A program made the translations under genes and the position numbers. A stretch of 64,000 nt of DNA from Erigeron canadensis (lineage: Eukaryota; Streptophyta; Magnoliopsida; Asterales; Asteraceae), in assembly GCF_010389155.1 (NCBI RefSeq), contig NC_057768.1, positions 22,453,966 through 22,517,965 of the forward strand, in the 5' to 3' direction. The stretch's first letter is position 1. Each line of letters opens with the position of its first letter. The notes below the pieces were generated by a model. The model was not told the origin of the DNA. It saw only the letters and a program-made list of their open reading frames with translations, and ran no database searches. Of the stretch, positions 22,588 through 33,700 are shown in pieces.

Positions 22588-22639
22588 AATAATAATATAA
22601 TATAGAAAAGAAATCCTATTCCCAAACTCTCATCACCTA

Positions 22640-22914
22640 CGTTTGGTGGCCGGAAAATGCACCCACGAAAATCTGTAACATCACACACACAAAAATTTAT
22701 ATATAATATATATATCTATATATATATATATATATAGATATAAAGATTAAAAAAACAAAAAGAAAGGCTCAAAACTCTCGAATACGTCCGTATTAGCCAC
22801 CACGGAGCCCTTCAATATGCAACCAATATGCCGGGAATACAGCTCGCACCCAATGATGTGGGCGTATTCGAAACCCAATACTGAGCAATACTAGAGACAT
22901 TGGGATGCTCTAAT
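22640..22914 (-). mobile_element. Right end of a PIF/Harbinger-like or other TIR element
   Basis: It ends CATTGGGATGCTC and then TAA, pairing with 16845-16861. The block carries TA-rich microsatellite sequence near 22690-22745 and GC-richer unique-looking sequence near 22790-22880. No transposase frame is visible. Confidence 0.35.
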
Positions 22915-23269
22915 AAAAGGAAAACATAAGAAGATCCCTAACTAAGAAAGCATTTATGGGGTGTATTACGTGATTAATGAGTTTATTTGTTAGCATATGT
23001 AGACGGAAAATTAAGTAAAAAATAGAGAATGATATTCATATTTATATCTAGGGGAAAATTCCATGCTGTTAGCTACATCTAATTGGCTGCAACAAAGGTA
23101 AAATTCAGAAGGCAAAAGTGTATATTTGAAAATTAAAAGAGTTAGTTTGTAAATTGTTGGAAATAACCTTCCTTGCCACATTAATAATTTTTACTGTTAG
23201 CTGCATATTTCATTTTCCCATTGTTTGAAAGTTATATGGATGGAAGGAAATATTTGAAATGTCCTCTTT

Positions 23270-23420
23270 ATCTTTTTTTTTTGAACGACAGAAATAGAAG
23301 TATATTAAATAATAAAGTCGACTAGCACGACAAGGTGCTAGTGATCAATTACAACAACCCAGAGATACAACAATTACACAATCTAGATTCATCTCGAAAC
23401 ATCCTTTCGAGATTGAATAT
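23270..23420 (-). mobile_element. Possible LINE 3' tail
   Basis: The minus strand ends in TCTATTTCTGTCGTTCAAAAA followed by an A tract, a form common at the 3' ends of plant LINE fragments. No reverse-transcriptase frame is visible here. Confidence 0.3.
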
Positions 23421-23454
23421 TTTCACCTAACATTCCTTCAAATATTTTAAAATA

Positions 23455-23653
23455 CACTATCCTCTTAACATTAATGATTGAATTACACTATCAGATTTTT
23501 ATCTTTATAATATTCCCATTGACCCTTTAAATCAATTACTTTTATATTAACTATTTACACCACTCGACGTCGTCTGCAGCATCAACACTCGCCGCCACGA
23601 CCACACTTGTCGCCGCCACGACTACCGTCGCATTACGCGGATACGGTGTTAAT
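23455..23653 (+). mobile_element. Non-autonomous Helitron, family B, copy 1
   Basis: It shares with 38177-38470 (minus) and 58099-58345 (plus) the block TTTACACCACTCGACG, a run of GCCGCCACGA-type codon-like repeats, and a 3' hairpin (CGTCGCATTACGCGG). The terminal CTRRT is decayed to TTAATC here. The 5' boundary is approximate. Confidence 0.5.
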
Positions 23654-23659
23654 CATTTA

Positions 23660-25770
23660 GAGATGACAGTGCAACCACTTTCAAACAATCTTCTTACTTT
23701 TTCCTAAGGTTATAATTTGGTCTATTACAATTCTTGATTCCCATGCTCAAAAAGTCGTTTTATTTTTACAACTCAAACATGCACTAAAATGTCAATATCA
23801 ATGGTGTGCCGCCCATATAAAACATAGGCTAATATTAAATATATCTAGTGCTAATAACGAGCATGTACGGAAATTTGAAAAACCGCTAGCCATCAGGAAG
23901 AAGCTCTTAAAGAACAATAAGTTTGATTGCCTCTACTGGGTTTCGGAACTGATGGTATCGAAGAAATATAAAGATGTTTTAGAAGCGATTTACATGATGG
24001 TATCATACCCTTAATTTCGATCGATAAGGTCTTCAAAGAGTAGGTGCAAATGTGCAATTGTCGTTTTTAATGCCATTGTTGACATTATGTTTATCTGGAT
24101 TAATTAAGTTAGAGTATATAGAAAGTTCAATTTAGAGTTTGGCATAGTTGTTTGACTGGTCGTTTTTATTCGATTCTGAAAATCTTATTTTTGACTTGTG
24201 ACTTGAAACATCACTCGAAACGTAAGAGTCAGAATATTTGATAATATATATATAATTTTTATAATTATATACAAATATTTATTTAAGAATTATATTTCAA
24301 GTTAAAGATAAATTAAAAATATTAAAACAATTAGAAAAATAATAAAATATTTTGTGACTCGTGAATCGGAACACGACTCGGACCGATTCGTAACACAAAA
24401 AACTAGTCATGCTACGAGTCTGAAGCAAATTTGAGTCATCCACCAAGTCAGCTCGTTTTGACTCGATTTATATGAGTAGACTCCTTATTCTTACAAATTT
24501 AAGAACTATGGAGTTTGGTCTTTTTAACATATTAGTTTAAGGGGAAATGTTAGGTAAAGCATATAATATCTATTTCAGGTAAAGCAGGGTGGATTATGTA
24601 AAATTCAGGGGAGGTTATGTAAAATTCAGAAGGCTATGTATGTTTATCTAAATTCAAAGGTTTAATTTGTAACTTTTTTTAAAATGACAATACTTAAATT
24701 TAGTTAAAGTCTACAGTACGAATTATTTTTCTTTAATATTTGCTACTTATAATATTTGACAAACGACAGGGATGACCTGTGTAAGCATATGTTTGAGACT
24801 TGAGTGGAGACATTCCGAGTGGAAAAGTACTTATCATATGGATGTCCGGTGTAACTTTAAAAATATATCAGTAAAATTTGTAATATCGGACAAACTACGA
24901 GCATCATTCATGTATTTAACTCTAAACTTTAAAATAAAACTTACCGTCGATCTCAAATTCAAATATGACGATATATGTTTGTGTTTAGCACTTCAAAATG
25001 TAAATAACTTTACATAATTTATCATATTTTGAGTTTCTGGTTATTGTATGTGGGTATATATGTGTGGCACCACATTGTTAGTTTGCAAGTTTTTTTATTT
25101 CGGTTACATATATATATAAGGCCTATTTTACTAAAGTCATTTCTTAAATCTCGTCATCACATTATCCTCATTGCCACGTCAGCATGTTCTTATTTAAGAA
25201 CTACCTCTAACATTAAGACATCTTTCTCACCTCTTCCTAAACTTATTTTATTCTATTTGAAAACAAGTTACCACGTTATTTATAAAACCATGGCCCCACA
25301 CCGCTCGTCCAAGCCGTTCCTATTTCCGAACAACCTTGATTTCGACGAGCTACTAACCATTGCTAGCATTAGCTTCCAATTTCGATGAGCTTGGAACACT
25401 TTTGGACGAGCTGATGACCTCCCTACTACGAGCGGCCTAATAACCATTGCATTTGGCACTATATTAAAAAAGTTCTTTTTTACGTTAAAATGTTGCAAAC
25501 GTATGGATGTAAATATATATATTAGAGGTGTTCTCAGCTAAAAATATACATTCATGATTCCTGAGAAGGTAACCGAGTTTGATTTGTATTAATACAATTT
25601 AAAAAACAAATAGTAGTGTCTTTATCGATGAAATTGTTATATGCGTTTTATTGAAAGATTCTTCTCGACAAATATGGCTTTCCAGGCATGACACATAAAA
25701 GACGAGTCACACAAGTGCATTATGCTTCTGAGATGGGTTTTGGAATAGATTATTATTTTGGTCAACTTAT
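23660..25770. other. Intergenic repeat-derived stretch, no gene recognised
   Basis: Short frames at 24772-25017 and 25029-25388 show no recognisable domain or splice context. Around 24140-24480 there is a GACTCG-rich block with inverted tendencies, probably an old MITE. Near 23045-23240 and 24540-24670 a word like GTAAAATTCAGAAGG recurs. Confidence 0.4.
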
Positions 25771-25783
25771 TTATTTAACTAGA

Positions 25784-26112
25784 TGAGTTGGTGTAATGGT
25801 TTCCTTAGTGACTTAGTTCAAATCTCTATTCGAACAACTTTGAGATATAAGTAGTTTTTTTACGAGACTTTGACTTGGGTATATCTAAGTTTAAGTCAGA
25901 GGTGACGGAGTTTACCTCTATTAATCGTCATGTTTTTGGGCGGATAAAAAAAAAAGTAGGGTGTTTCCCCCATTGAATATTTGAAATAACATTTCTATTT
26001 TGAGTGAGCTCTCTAGCGCGGACCCGGTTAAGACAACGTATGCTAAACCTCTCGTTGTCGAATCGCAACACGAAGTTTCAAGCGAAATTCACCTTCCAAA
26101 TTTTTTTTTATA
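25784..26112 (+). mobile_element. tRNA-derived SINE, second copy
   Basis: This is a diverged relative of 15567-15868, aligned from TGAGTTGGTGTAATGG to GTTTCAAGCGAAATTCA. It has an extra block near 26030-26080 (GTTGTCGAATCGCAACACG). A short 8-bp direct repeat TAACTAGA flanks it at 25776-25783 and 26113-26120. The box B is decayed (TTCAAATCT). Confidence 0.7.
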
Positions 26113-26469
26113 TAACTAGAATAAATTACACAAATGATACTTAAAGTCTACCCTAATTTATTTTTTTAATATATTCGGATCATACCCAAAGTTACACTTT
26201 TTCATTTGGAATATCTCTATAGGTACCCTCTGTGTAATTTAGTCTTATAACTACGAGTATATGTTAAGTGTTTTTTTTTTGTAAAATCTTATGCAAGCAT
26301 ACACTTGTATCCATGTGTATCCGACTAATAAAAACTAACAAGTGACAACTTTATATAGTTGTCATGTATGTTTGAACACATGCAATAGACAGAATTCAAA
26401 ATGTATTACATACAATAAATACAATTTTAGTTATTTCACACTATAAACATTTACATTCCAAAATACTTA

Positions 26470-26506
26470 TCTCTATCTATATCTATATCTATATCTATAT
26501 CTATAC
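26470..26506 (+). repeat. Hexanucleotide microsatellite
   Basis: About six units of CTATAT run directly up to the 5' end of the Helitron at 26508. Confidence 0.85.
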
Positions 26507-26507
26507 T

Positions 26508-26960
26508 TCTATACTATCTTATAAAGTATTTTGCCCTTTTTTAAAATCTCAAAAGATGATTTGAACTACCAAAATTACCCCTTCTTAATTCCCTAATTTA
26601 AATATCTCTACCTAATATATCTATAATACCCTTAAATCTTAACCACCTATTTTTTCTTTATCTCTTCAAATCTCAACCATTAATTTTTTGCTCTCTCCTA
26701 TATAAATCATTTTATTCTTCTAATTCATTTAAAATCTTTTATCTCAAAAACCGTAGATCGATAAATTATAAAAATTGTGTGGGTGTTCTTAAAATTTAAT
26801 GCCCTTTCATTAGAGATGTCATTCGATATACTTTCGACGAATTTTTAAATCCGGTAGTAGAGCTCGGCTAAGACATTTGACTATCACACTCTATGACTTA
26901 TCACCTCCTATGACCTATCACCCACCATATCACCGCCGCAATGCGCGGGTACTTTGTTTC
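26508..26960 (+). mobile_element. Non-autonomous Helitron, family A, copy 3
   Basis: It starts TCTATACTATC and ends at the hairpin CCGCCGCAATGCGCGGGTAC. It is the reverse complement of the two minus-strand copies (16199-16685 and 18901-19372). Shared blocks include CATTAGAGATGTCATTCGAT and ATTTTTAAATCCG. It lies 770 bases upstream of the ABCG start codon. Confidence 0.7.
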
Positions 26961-27369
26961 ATATATATATAATATAAAGATAAAGGTAGAGAGGAGGGAG
27001 AAATGTATAAAACATTAAAGAATAAGTAGAGGTAAGGGTCACAACTCCCTCATCACCCACTGGTGTTCGGCCTGACCATGAGTGGATGTAATTCTCCCGT
27101 AAGTAGACCGTCAACAAGATTGCTTATAGTTATGTTTAATTAAAATGACCCGTTTTTTGATAAACAATTATCACACGCAAACTTAATTAGGAGGTCTTTT
27201 ACCAAATTTTCAAAACAACAACCAATATAAGACTTAATCTTTATTAATTATATATAAAAGAAAAAGTGGAACCGAGATTAGTGCTTGTTTAGTGATGAAT
27301 TGAGGATGTTGTATGGTATTACTGATTTTGGGGTGGTGGTGTGGAGGGTGGTTGTGTCCGATTTGGTTA

Positions 27370-27400
27370 TGATATGACGTTGACAAAGACTAGTCAATCA
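27370..27400 (+). promoter_or_regulatory. W-box/TGACG cluster upstream of ABCG
   Basis: TGACGTTGACAAAG at 27375-27388 combines a TGACG (bZIP) and a TTGAC (WRKY) core. GTCAA at 27393-27397 gives a second, inverted W-box core. Such motifs are frequent in promoters of stress- and jasmonate-induced PDR genes. They are short enough to occur by chance, and use here is inferred only. The 26961-27731 interval holds no gene. Confidence 0.25.
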
Positions 27401-27731
27401 TTAATTAGTGGTGGGAAGGGTATTGTGAGTGGTCTAATTATGTGGTCAGGATGACATATATTACAAACAGAAAGGATTGTGGTGATGATTGATTCCACCA
27501 AACAACTTGAAATTAACTTTGCATGAAAACATTGTTGACAACATTATTCCAAAACAGATACACAAGTTTCACCAACCTTAACCACAATGTGTTATATTTA
27601 CTACTGAAAAAGAAAACACAACTTTAAGCATGAGTATAAAGTGATTATACTTAGCACCCAAGTGAAAACTACTTATATTACAACAAAATCACATTTTCTT
27701 GATTTGATCAGAAGTTTTATGTGATAATAAT

Positions 27732-30700
27732 ATGATGGATAGTGGGGAAGTCTATAGAGTCAGCAGTGCGCGTGTAAACAGTTTTAGCTGGAGGAACAGC
27801 GGCAGAGATTTCTTTTCGAGATCTTTTCATGAAGAACATGATGATGAAGAAGCGCTTAAATGGGCTGCAATCGAGAGACTTCCAACCAATCTTCGAATAC
27901 AAAGAGGCATACTCACTGAAGAAAAGGGTCAACCCAAAGAAATCGATATAAAGAACCTGAGTCTGGTGGACAAAATGAATTTACTTGAGAGGCTCGTTAG
28001 AATAGCTGAGCAAGACAATGAGAAGTTCTTGTTAAAACTTAAGGAACGAATTGACCGGTATTTATGTTCAACTTAATTAACTTGTGAAATTTTCGTGTTT
28101 TTCTTTTTGTTTATCTGAGAGGTTCGAGTGAATGAATGCAGAGTTGGACTTCAACTTCCCACTATCGAGATACGGTTTGAGCATTTGAATGTTGATGCAG
28201 AAGCATATGTTGGTGGCAGAGCATTGCCTACTATTTTCAACTTTGTAGTTAACATCTTAGAGGTTCTTCTTCTTTCAATTCTAGTTCTCAACATGATCAT
28301 ATTTACCCCTACATGTATCAGGAGTCTAAGTCACATAATTTGGGAAGCAGCAAAATTGGGTTGAAAAATGAAAACCACACATTATTAATGACAAAATATT
28401 TTCGTGTCTTGACACGACCAGACCCAGTTACTCTTCTTTCAACTAAATGTTTCTTTATCTCTTACACACACAGGGGTCCTTAAATTGTTTGCATTTTCTT
28501 CCCAACAGAAAGAAATCATTGCCAATCCTTCATGATGTGAGTGGAATCGTGAAGCCTGGCCGGTGAGTTAGTATACTTGTAATATATGCTTTACACCCAC
28601 CTAACCTCTGATTTAAAGAATCATTATTTGTATACATAGCTATTTAAACATATTTAATAATCACTAATTATGCACAAAAGTCATTGGCAGTTTCCTTACC
28701 CAACCCTTTTTGACCATTAAGATATAACCCACCTGCCCCCCCCGTTTTACCAACCTATGCTTGTCAGTGATATATACGCTTCTACAGAATGACATTGCTC
28801 TTAGGCCCACCAAGCTCTGGGAAAACGACATTGCTTTTAGCCTTGGCTGGAAAGCTTGGGTCAGATTTACATGTAAGTGAACAGAATCTAATTCTGTTTT
28901 TCGATCATCGACACTAAAAAATTCAGAATTTATATCAAAACATTATCCAGGTATCCGGAAGAGTGACCTACAATGGACATGAAATGAACGAATTTGTTCC
29001 ACAACGTACGTCTGCTTACATAAGTCAACATGATTTGCATATCGGAGAAATGACAGTTAGGGAAACACTAGCTTTCTCTGCCAGATGCCAAGGAGTTGGA
29101 GCAAACTATGGTCGGTTAATATACTATACAAATCTTAAGTTAACAAATGTTCCTACATAATACAAAATTCACCACCTTTGAGGTGATTACATATGACAAG
29201 ATGACCGCCTCTATTTCAATTAAGTTCATATGATTATGGAAATTTTCCAGAAATGTTGGCCGACCTGGCAAGGAGAGAAAAAGAAGCAAACATCAAGCCT
29301 GATCCCGATCTTGACGTCTACATGAAAGTGAGAGATTAAACCATCATTTTTTATGTCCATAAGAAGCAGAGATTTTTCAACCTACTAGAATTTGATATTT
29401 TAATTTGATTTATAAACTAGGCAGCATCACTACAAGGACAAAAAGCCAGTGTTGTCACTGAATATGTTATCAAGGTAATAGGTTAATAAATTACAAATGT
29501 AGAATACTCGTTAACTTATTGAGAATATATAACTGAGGCTCTGGTGTTGACATATGCAGATTTTAGGTCTTGAAGTCTGCGCTGATACCATAGTAGGAGA
29601 TGAAATGTTCAGAGGTATTTCTGGAGGGCAAAAGAAGCGAGTTACAACTGGTGAAATGATGGTTGGGCCGTCAAGAGCATTTTTAATGGACGAGATATCT
29701 ACTGGTTTGGATAGTTCAACAACGTTCCAAATAGTGAATTCAATTAGGCAATCAATTCATATTCTTCAAGGAACGTCTGTTATCTCACTCCTCCAACCCG
29801 CACCAGAAACCTACGACTTATTTGATGATGTGATACTTCTCTCAGATGGACAAGTTGTCTATCAAGGTCCTCGAGAAAATGTGCTAGAGTTTTTTGAGTA
29901 CATGGGTTTCAAATGTCCCGAGAGAAAAGCAGTTGCCGACTTTTTACAAGAAGTAATATTACCTCTCTAATTCCATTTACTTTTGCAAAATGTGTGGGTC
30001 GGGCAGGTTGGGTAACGAATCAAATTGGGTATTTTTGGTACGGATCAAGACATGTCAGATTGGCTCTATTCAAAATTTTCTTTGTCCATAGTTATTCATC
30101 TAAATAAGCATGTTAACATCACTTTAATTTAATAATATTATTGTTTCTTGAATCAAAAGACTTGTGAGGTTTTCATGAACTAAAATACACTGTTGATGAC
30201 TTTCAACCAAGATAACATCAAACACTCTGATTGACCCATTGGAGATATAACAGGGCCCGAGTCTGCCCATTCACATTTAGGATGTTCATATTACCATATT
30301 ACTAGAGTATTGTTTGGAATTATAGGATTTCAATATATGATCATCCTAATGTGTGAAACTGTAGGTAACCTCAAAGAAAGACCAAGAGCAATATTGGGTC
30401 AGAACTAATGAACATTACAGTTTTGTTACGGTACAAGAATTTGCACAAGCATTCCAGTTGTTCCATGTGGGGAGAAGGCTAGGAGATGAACTTGCTGTTC
30501 CATTTGATAGAAGCAAAAGCCACCCTTCCGCTTTGACTAAAAAAAAATATGGTGTTAGCAGAAAGGAATTGTTGAAAGCATGCATATCTAGAGAATACTT
30601 GCTAATGAAACGGAATTCTTTCGTTTATATATTCAAGATGACCCAGGTATGTGACCTGGATTGGTTAGTAGGTACTACTACATTATATGTAAAGTGAAAT

Positions 30701-33700
30701 GTCATCTCCATTTACAATTTCATTATTCTTAATTACCATTGTAATGTGTTAGCTTATTTTCTTGGCGACTACATCAATGACATTATTCCTACGCACCGAG
30801 ATGCATAAGAAAACAGTACTGGATGGAACGGTTTACATGGGTGCTTTGTTTTTCACATTACTAACGATTACATTCAATGGATTCTCGGAGCTTGGGTTGA
30901 GCATTATTAAACTTCCAGTGTTCTACAAGCAAAGAGACCTTCTTTTCTATCCTGCTTGGATATACGCACTACCCACATGGGTCCTCAAGATACCAGTCAC
31001 GTTTGTTGAAGTTGCGACTTGGGTAATCATGTCTTATTATGTCGTAGGGTATGATTCAGATGTTGGAAGGTAACCATATCTGAATTAACTTAGACTTGGA
31101 AATTGAGTGCAAACCTCTTATTGCTAGAAAGAAACGAAAACATTATACCTTTGCAGGTTTTTCAGACAGTTGCTTCTGCTCATATGTGTTCATCAGATGG
31201 CTTCTGCACTATTTCGTTTCATGGCAGCATTAGGACGAAATATCATTGTTGCCAACACATTTGGCTCAGTCTCACTTCTTGCCATTCTTGTGCTTGGTGG
31301 ATTCGTCTTATCACGTGGTAATCATATATGGCTTAAATTGAATCCTGTTCATGAACTTTCGGCCTGTAAAATGTTTCTTTTAACAAAACAGAATGTTTCC
31401 ATCTTTAGTCAGCTATCATCGATAGAATAGTATCCATGGTATGATCATATTTAAGCATCCCCTCATGATAGCCTTTGTATTAGTCAATTACCTAAGCCTA
31501 CTCCTATATATTGTTAAAATACACTTCAATCCGTTTATGATCAACCCCATTTGCACCTCAGATGACATAAAAAGCTACTGGGCGTGGGGTTACTGGCTTT
31601 CACCTCTGATGTATGGGCAAACTGGCTTGGCTGTCAACGAACTCCTTGGGAAGAGTTGGAAACAGGTAAGAGTTTGTTTAATCTTGCAAAATGGTTGTGT
31701 ATTCTATGAAAACGTTATTACAATCTTAGCTTATGGAGTAATTTTCTCTTGAAGGTTTTACCGAACTCCACAGAAACAGTAGGTGTTGCTGTCCTAAAGT
31801 CCCGTGGACTATTTGCAGAACCAAAATGGTATTGGATCTCAGTAGGTGCTTTAGTTGGATATGTGTTCCTCTTCAATATCTTCAATGTTTTGGCTCTCAC
31901 ATACCTGAACCGTAAGGATATGATCTATACCTTATATTCTGAAGTATTACTGTTTGAACGAAATTAAATTTGAGATGATGGACTGAAAAAAGTTTGTGAT
32001 GATGAAATGGGTGATTGGATGCAGCCTTTGGGACGCCTCAGGCAATTCTGTCTGAAGAAACATTGGCGGCAAGAAATGCTATAAAATCAGGAGATCCAAT
32101 CGAGTTATCAGGTTTGTCCTCAAAAACCACTGAGGTCACCGTAGTTCTACTTATAGCATTCTGAAAGAAAATATATATACATGCAGAAACAAAAAATGAA
32201 GTTCAAAGAAGTGTATCATCAAGGTCAATGTCATCAAGAGTAGGCACTGTAGTTGAAGGAGAAAAAAAAAAGAAGCGCGGGATGGTTTTACCTTTTGTTC
32301 CCCTTTCCCTAACATTTGATGAAATCAGATATGCAGTGGATATGCCTCAGGTAACTTGGTGAAAGGACAATTGACCGTATTTTCAAAATATCAAAGATTT
32401 TGGAATAAATGTAGCTGTAGTTCCATCATTCTCAAACAAAATAACATGATGTTGCAGGAAATGAAAGCACAAGGTGTTGCGGAAGACCAACTAGAACTAA
32501 TAAAGAATGTTAGTGGTTGTTTTAGGCCGGGAGTTCTCACAGCTCTAATGGGAATCAGTGGTGCTGGAAAGACCACTTTATTGGATGTCTTAGCCGGGCG
32601 CAAGACAGGAGGGTACATACAGGGGACGATCAGTATCTCTGGTTACCCAAAGAAGCAAGAAACATTTGCTCGCATAGCAGGATATTGTGAGCAAACCGAC
32701 ATCCACTCCCCATATGTCACAGTCTTTGAGTCCTTGCAATATTCTGCATGGCTAAGGTTACCTCCTGAAGTTGATTCAGCAACCAGAGAGGTAAAAATCT
32801 CTTCAAGTCAGTACTAATAGTTAGACGTGGCATTTTACCTCAGTTTACTTATCAATGGGTTGGATAGGGTTGTGTTTTACCTCAAACAGGTCAAAGAGCA
32901 AATTTAAATATACATTTTTTCCAAATGTCACTCAAAGTCGCAAAGTGTATTGTTTTTATGCATATACCTCAGTGATCTTGATAAGGTTTCAACTAATTAT
33001 ATGATGTAATTAAAAGAGTGAGTAAGCGGTCAACCCAAACCCATCCAACCTGTTTTAACCCGAACCCCGTTGCGAATATTAGACATATATAATAATATAT
33101 TATGATTTGCAGATGTTTATTGAGGAGGTCATGGAGCTTGTGGAACTCAATACACTTAGTGGGGCACTGGTGGGATTACCTGGTGTGAATGGGCTTTCAA
33201 CTGAGCAGCGAAAGAGGCTGACAATTGCAGTTGAGCTAGTGGCAAACCCATCTATAATTTTTATGGATGAACCCACATCAGGATTGGATGCAAGAGCAGC
33301 TGCAATAGTCATGAGAACGGTGCGAAACACAGTTGACACAGGTAGAACAGTGGTTTGCACCATACATCAGCCAAGCATCGACATCTTTGACGCTTTTGAC
33401 GAGGTAACTTTTGGTCAATTCATGTCAAACAACTATTTTTGTATGGTGTGGGGTAGGGTCATCTCCAACTATTCACACCGAACTCAACTTAATCACCTTT
33501 CACACTAAACTATTCACTTCTAACAATTCACACTAAAATCCAATTTTAAACCCAATTACCTCCATTATATCCATTAGAATACAAACAAATAATTAAAAAA
33601 ATCCCATTCGCCAGACTCACCAACGCAAATCCCTTCACCTTTTCTTTTGTGCCAACATGCAGCAGTGTGTCACGCACCTCTTTATCACGTTGGTTGTCTA

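Noticed and set aside
25029..25388. 119-aa plus-strand ORF, and the overlapping minus-strand 72-aa ORF
   Set aside because: The longest frame between the copia integrase and the ABCG gene, but it has no recognisable domain, repetitive AT-rich 5' half, no splice or promoter context, and it overlaps MITE-like sequence.
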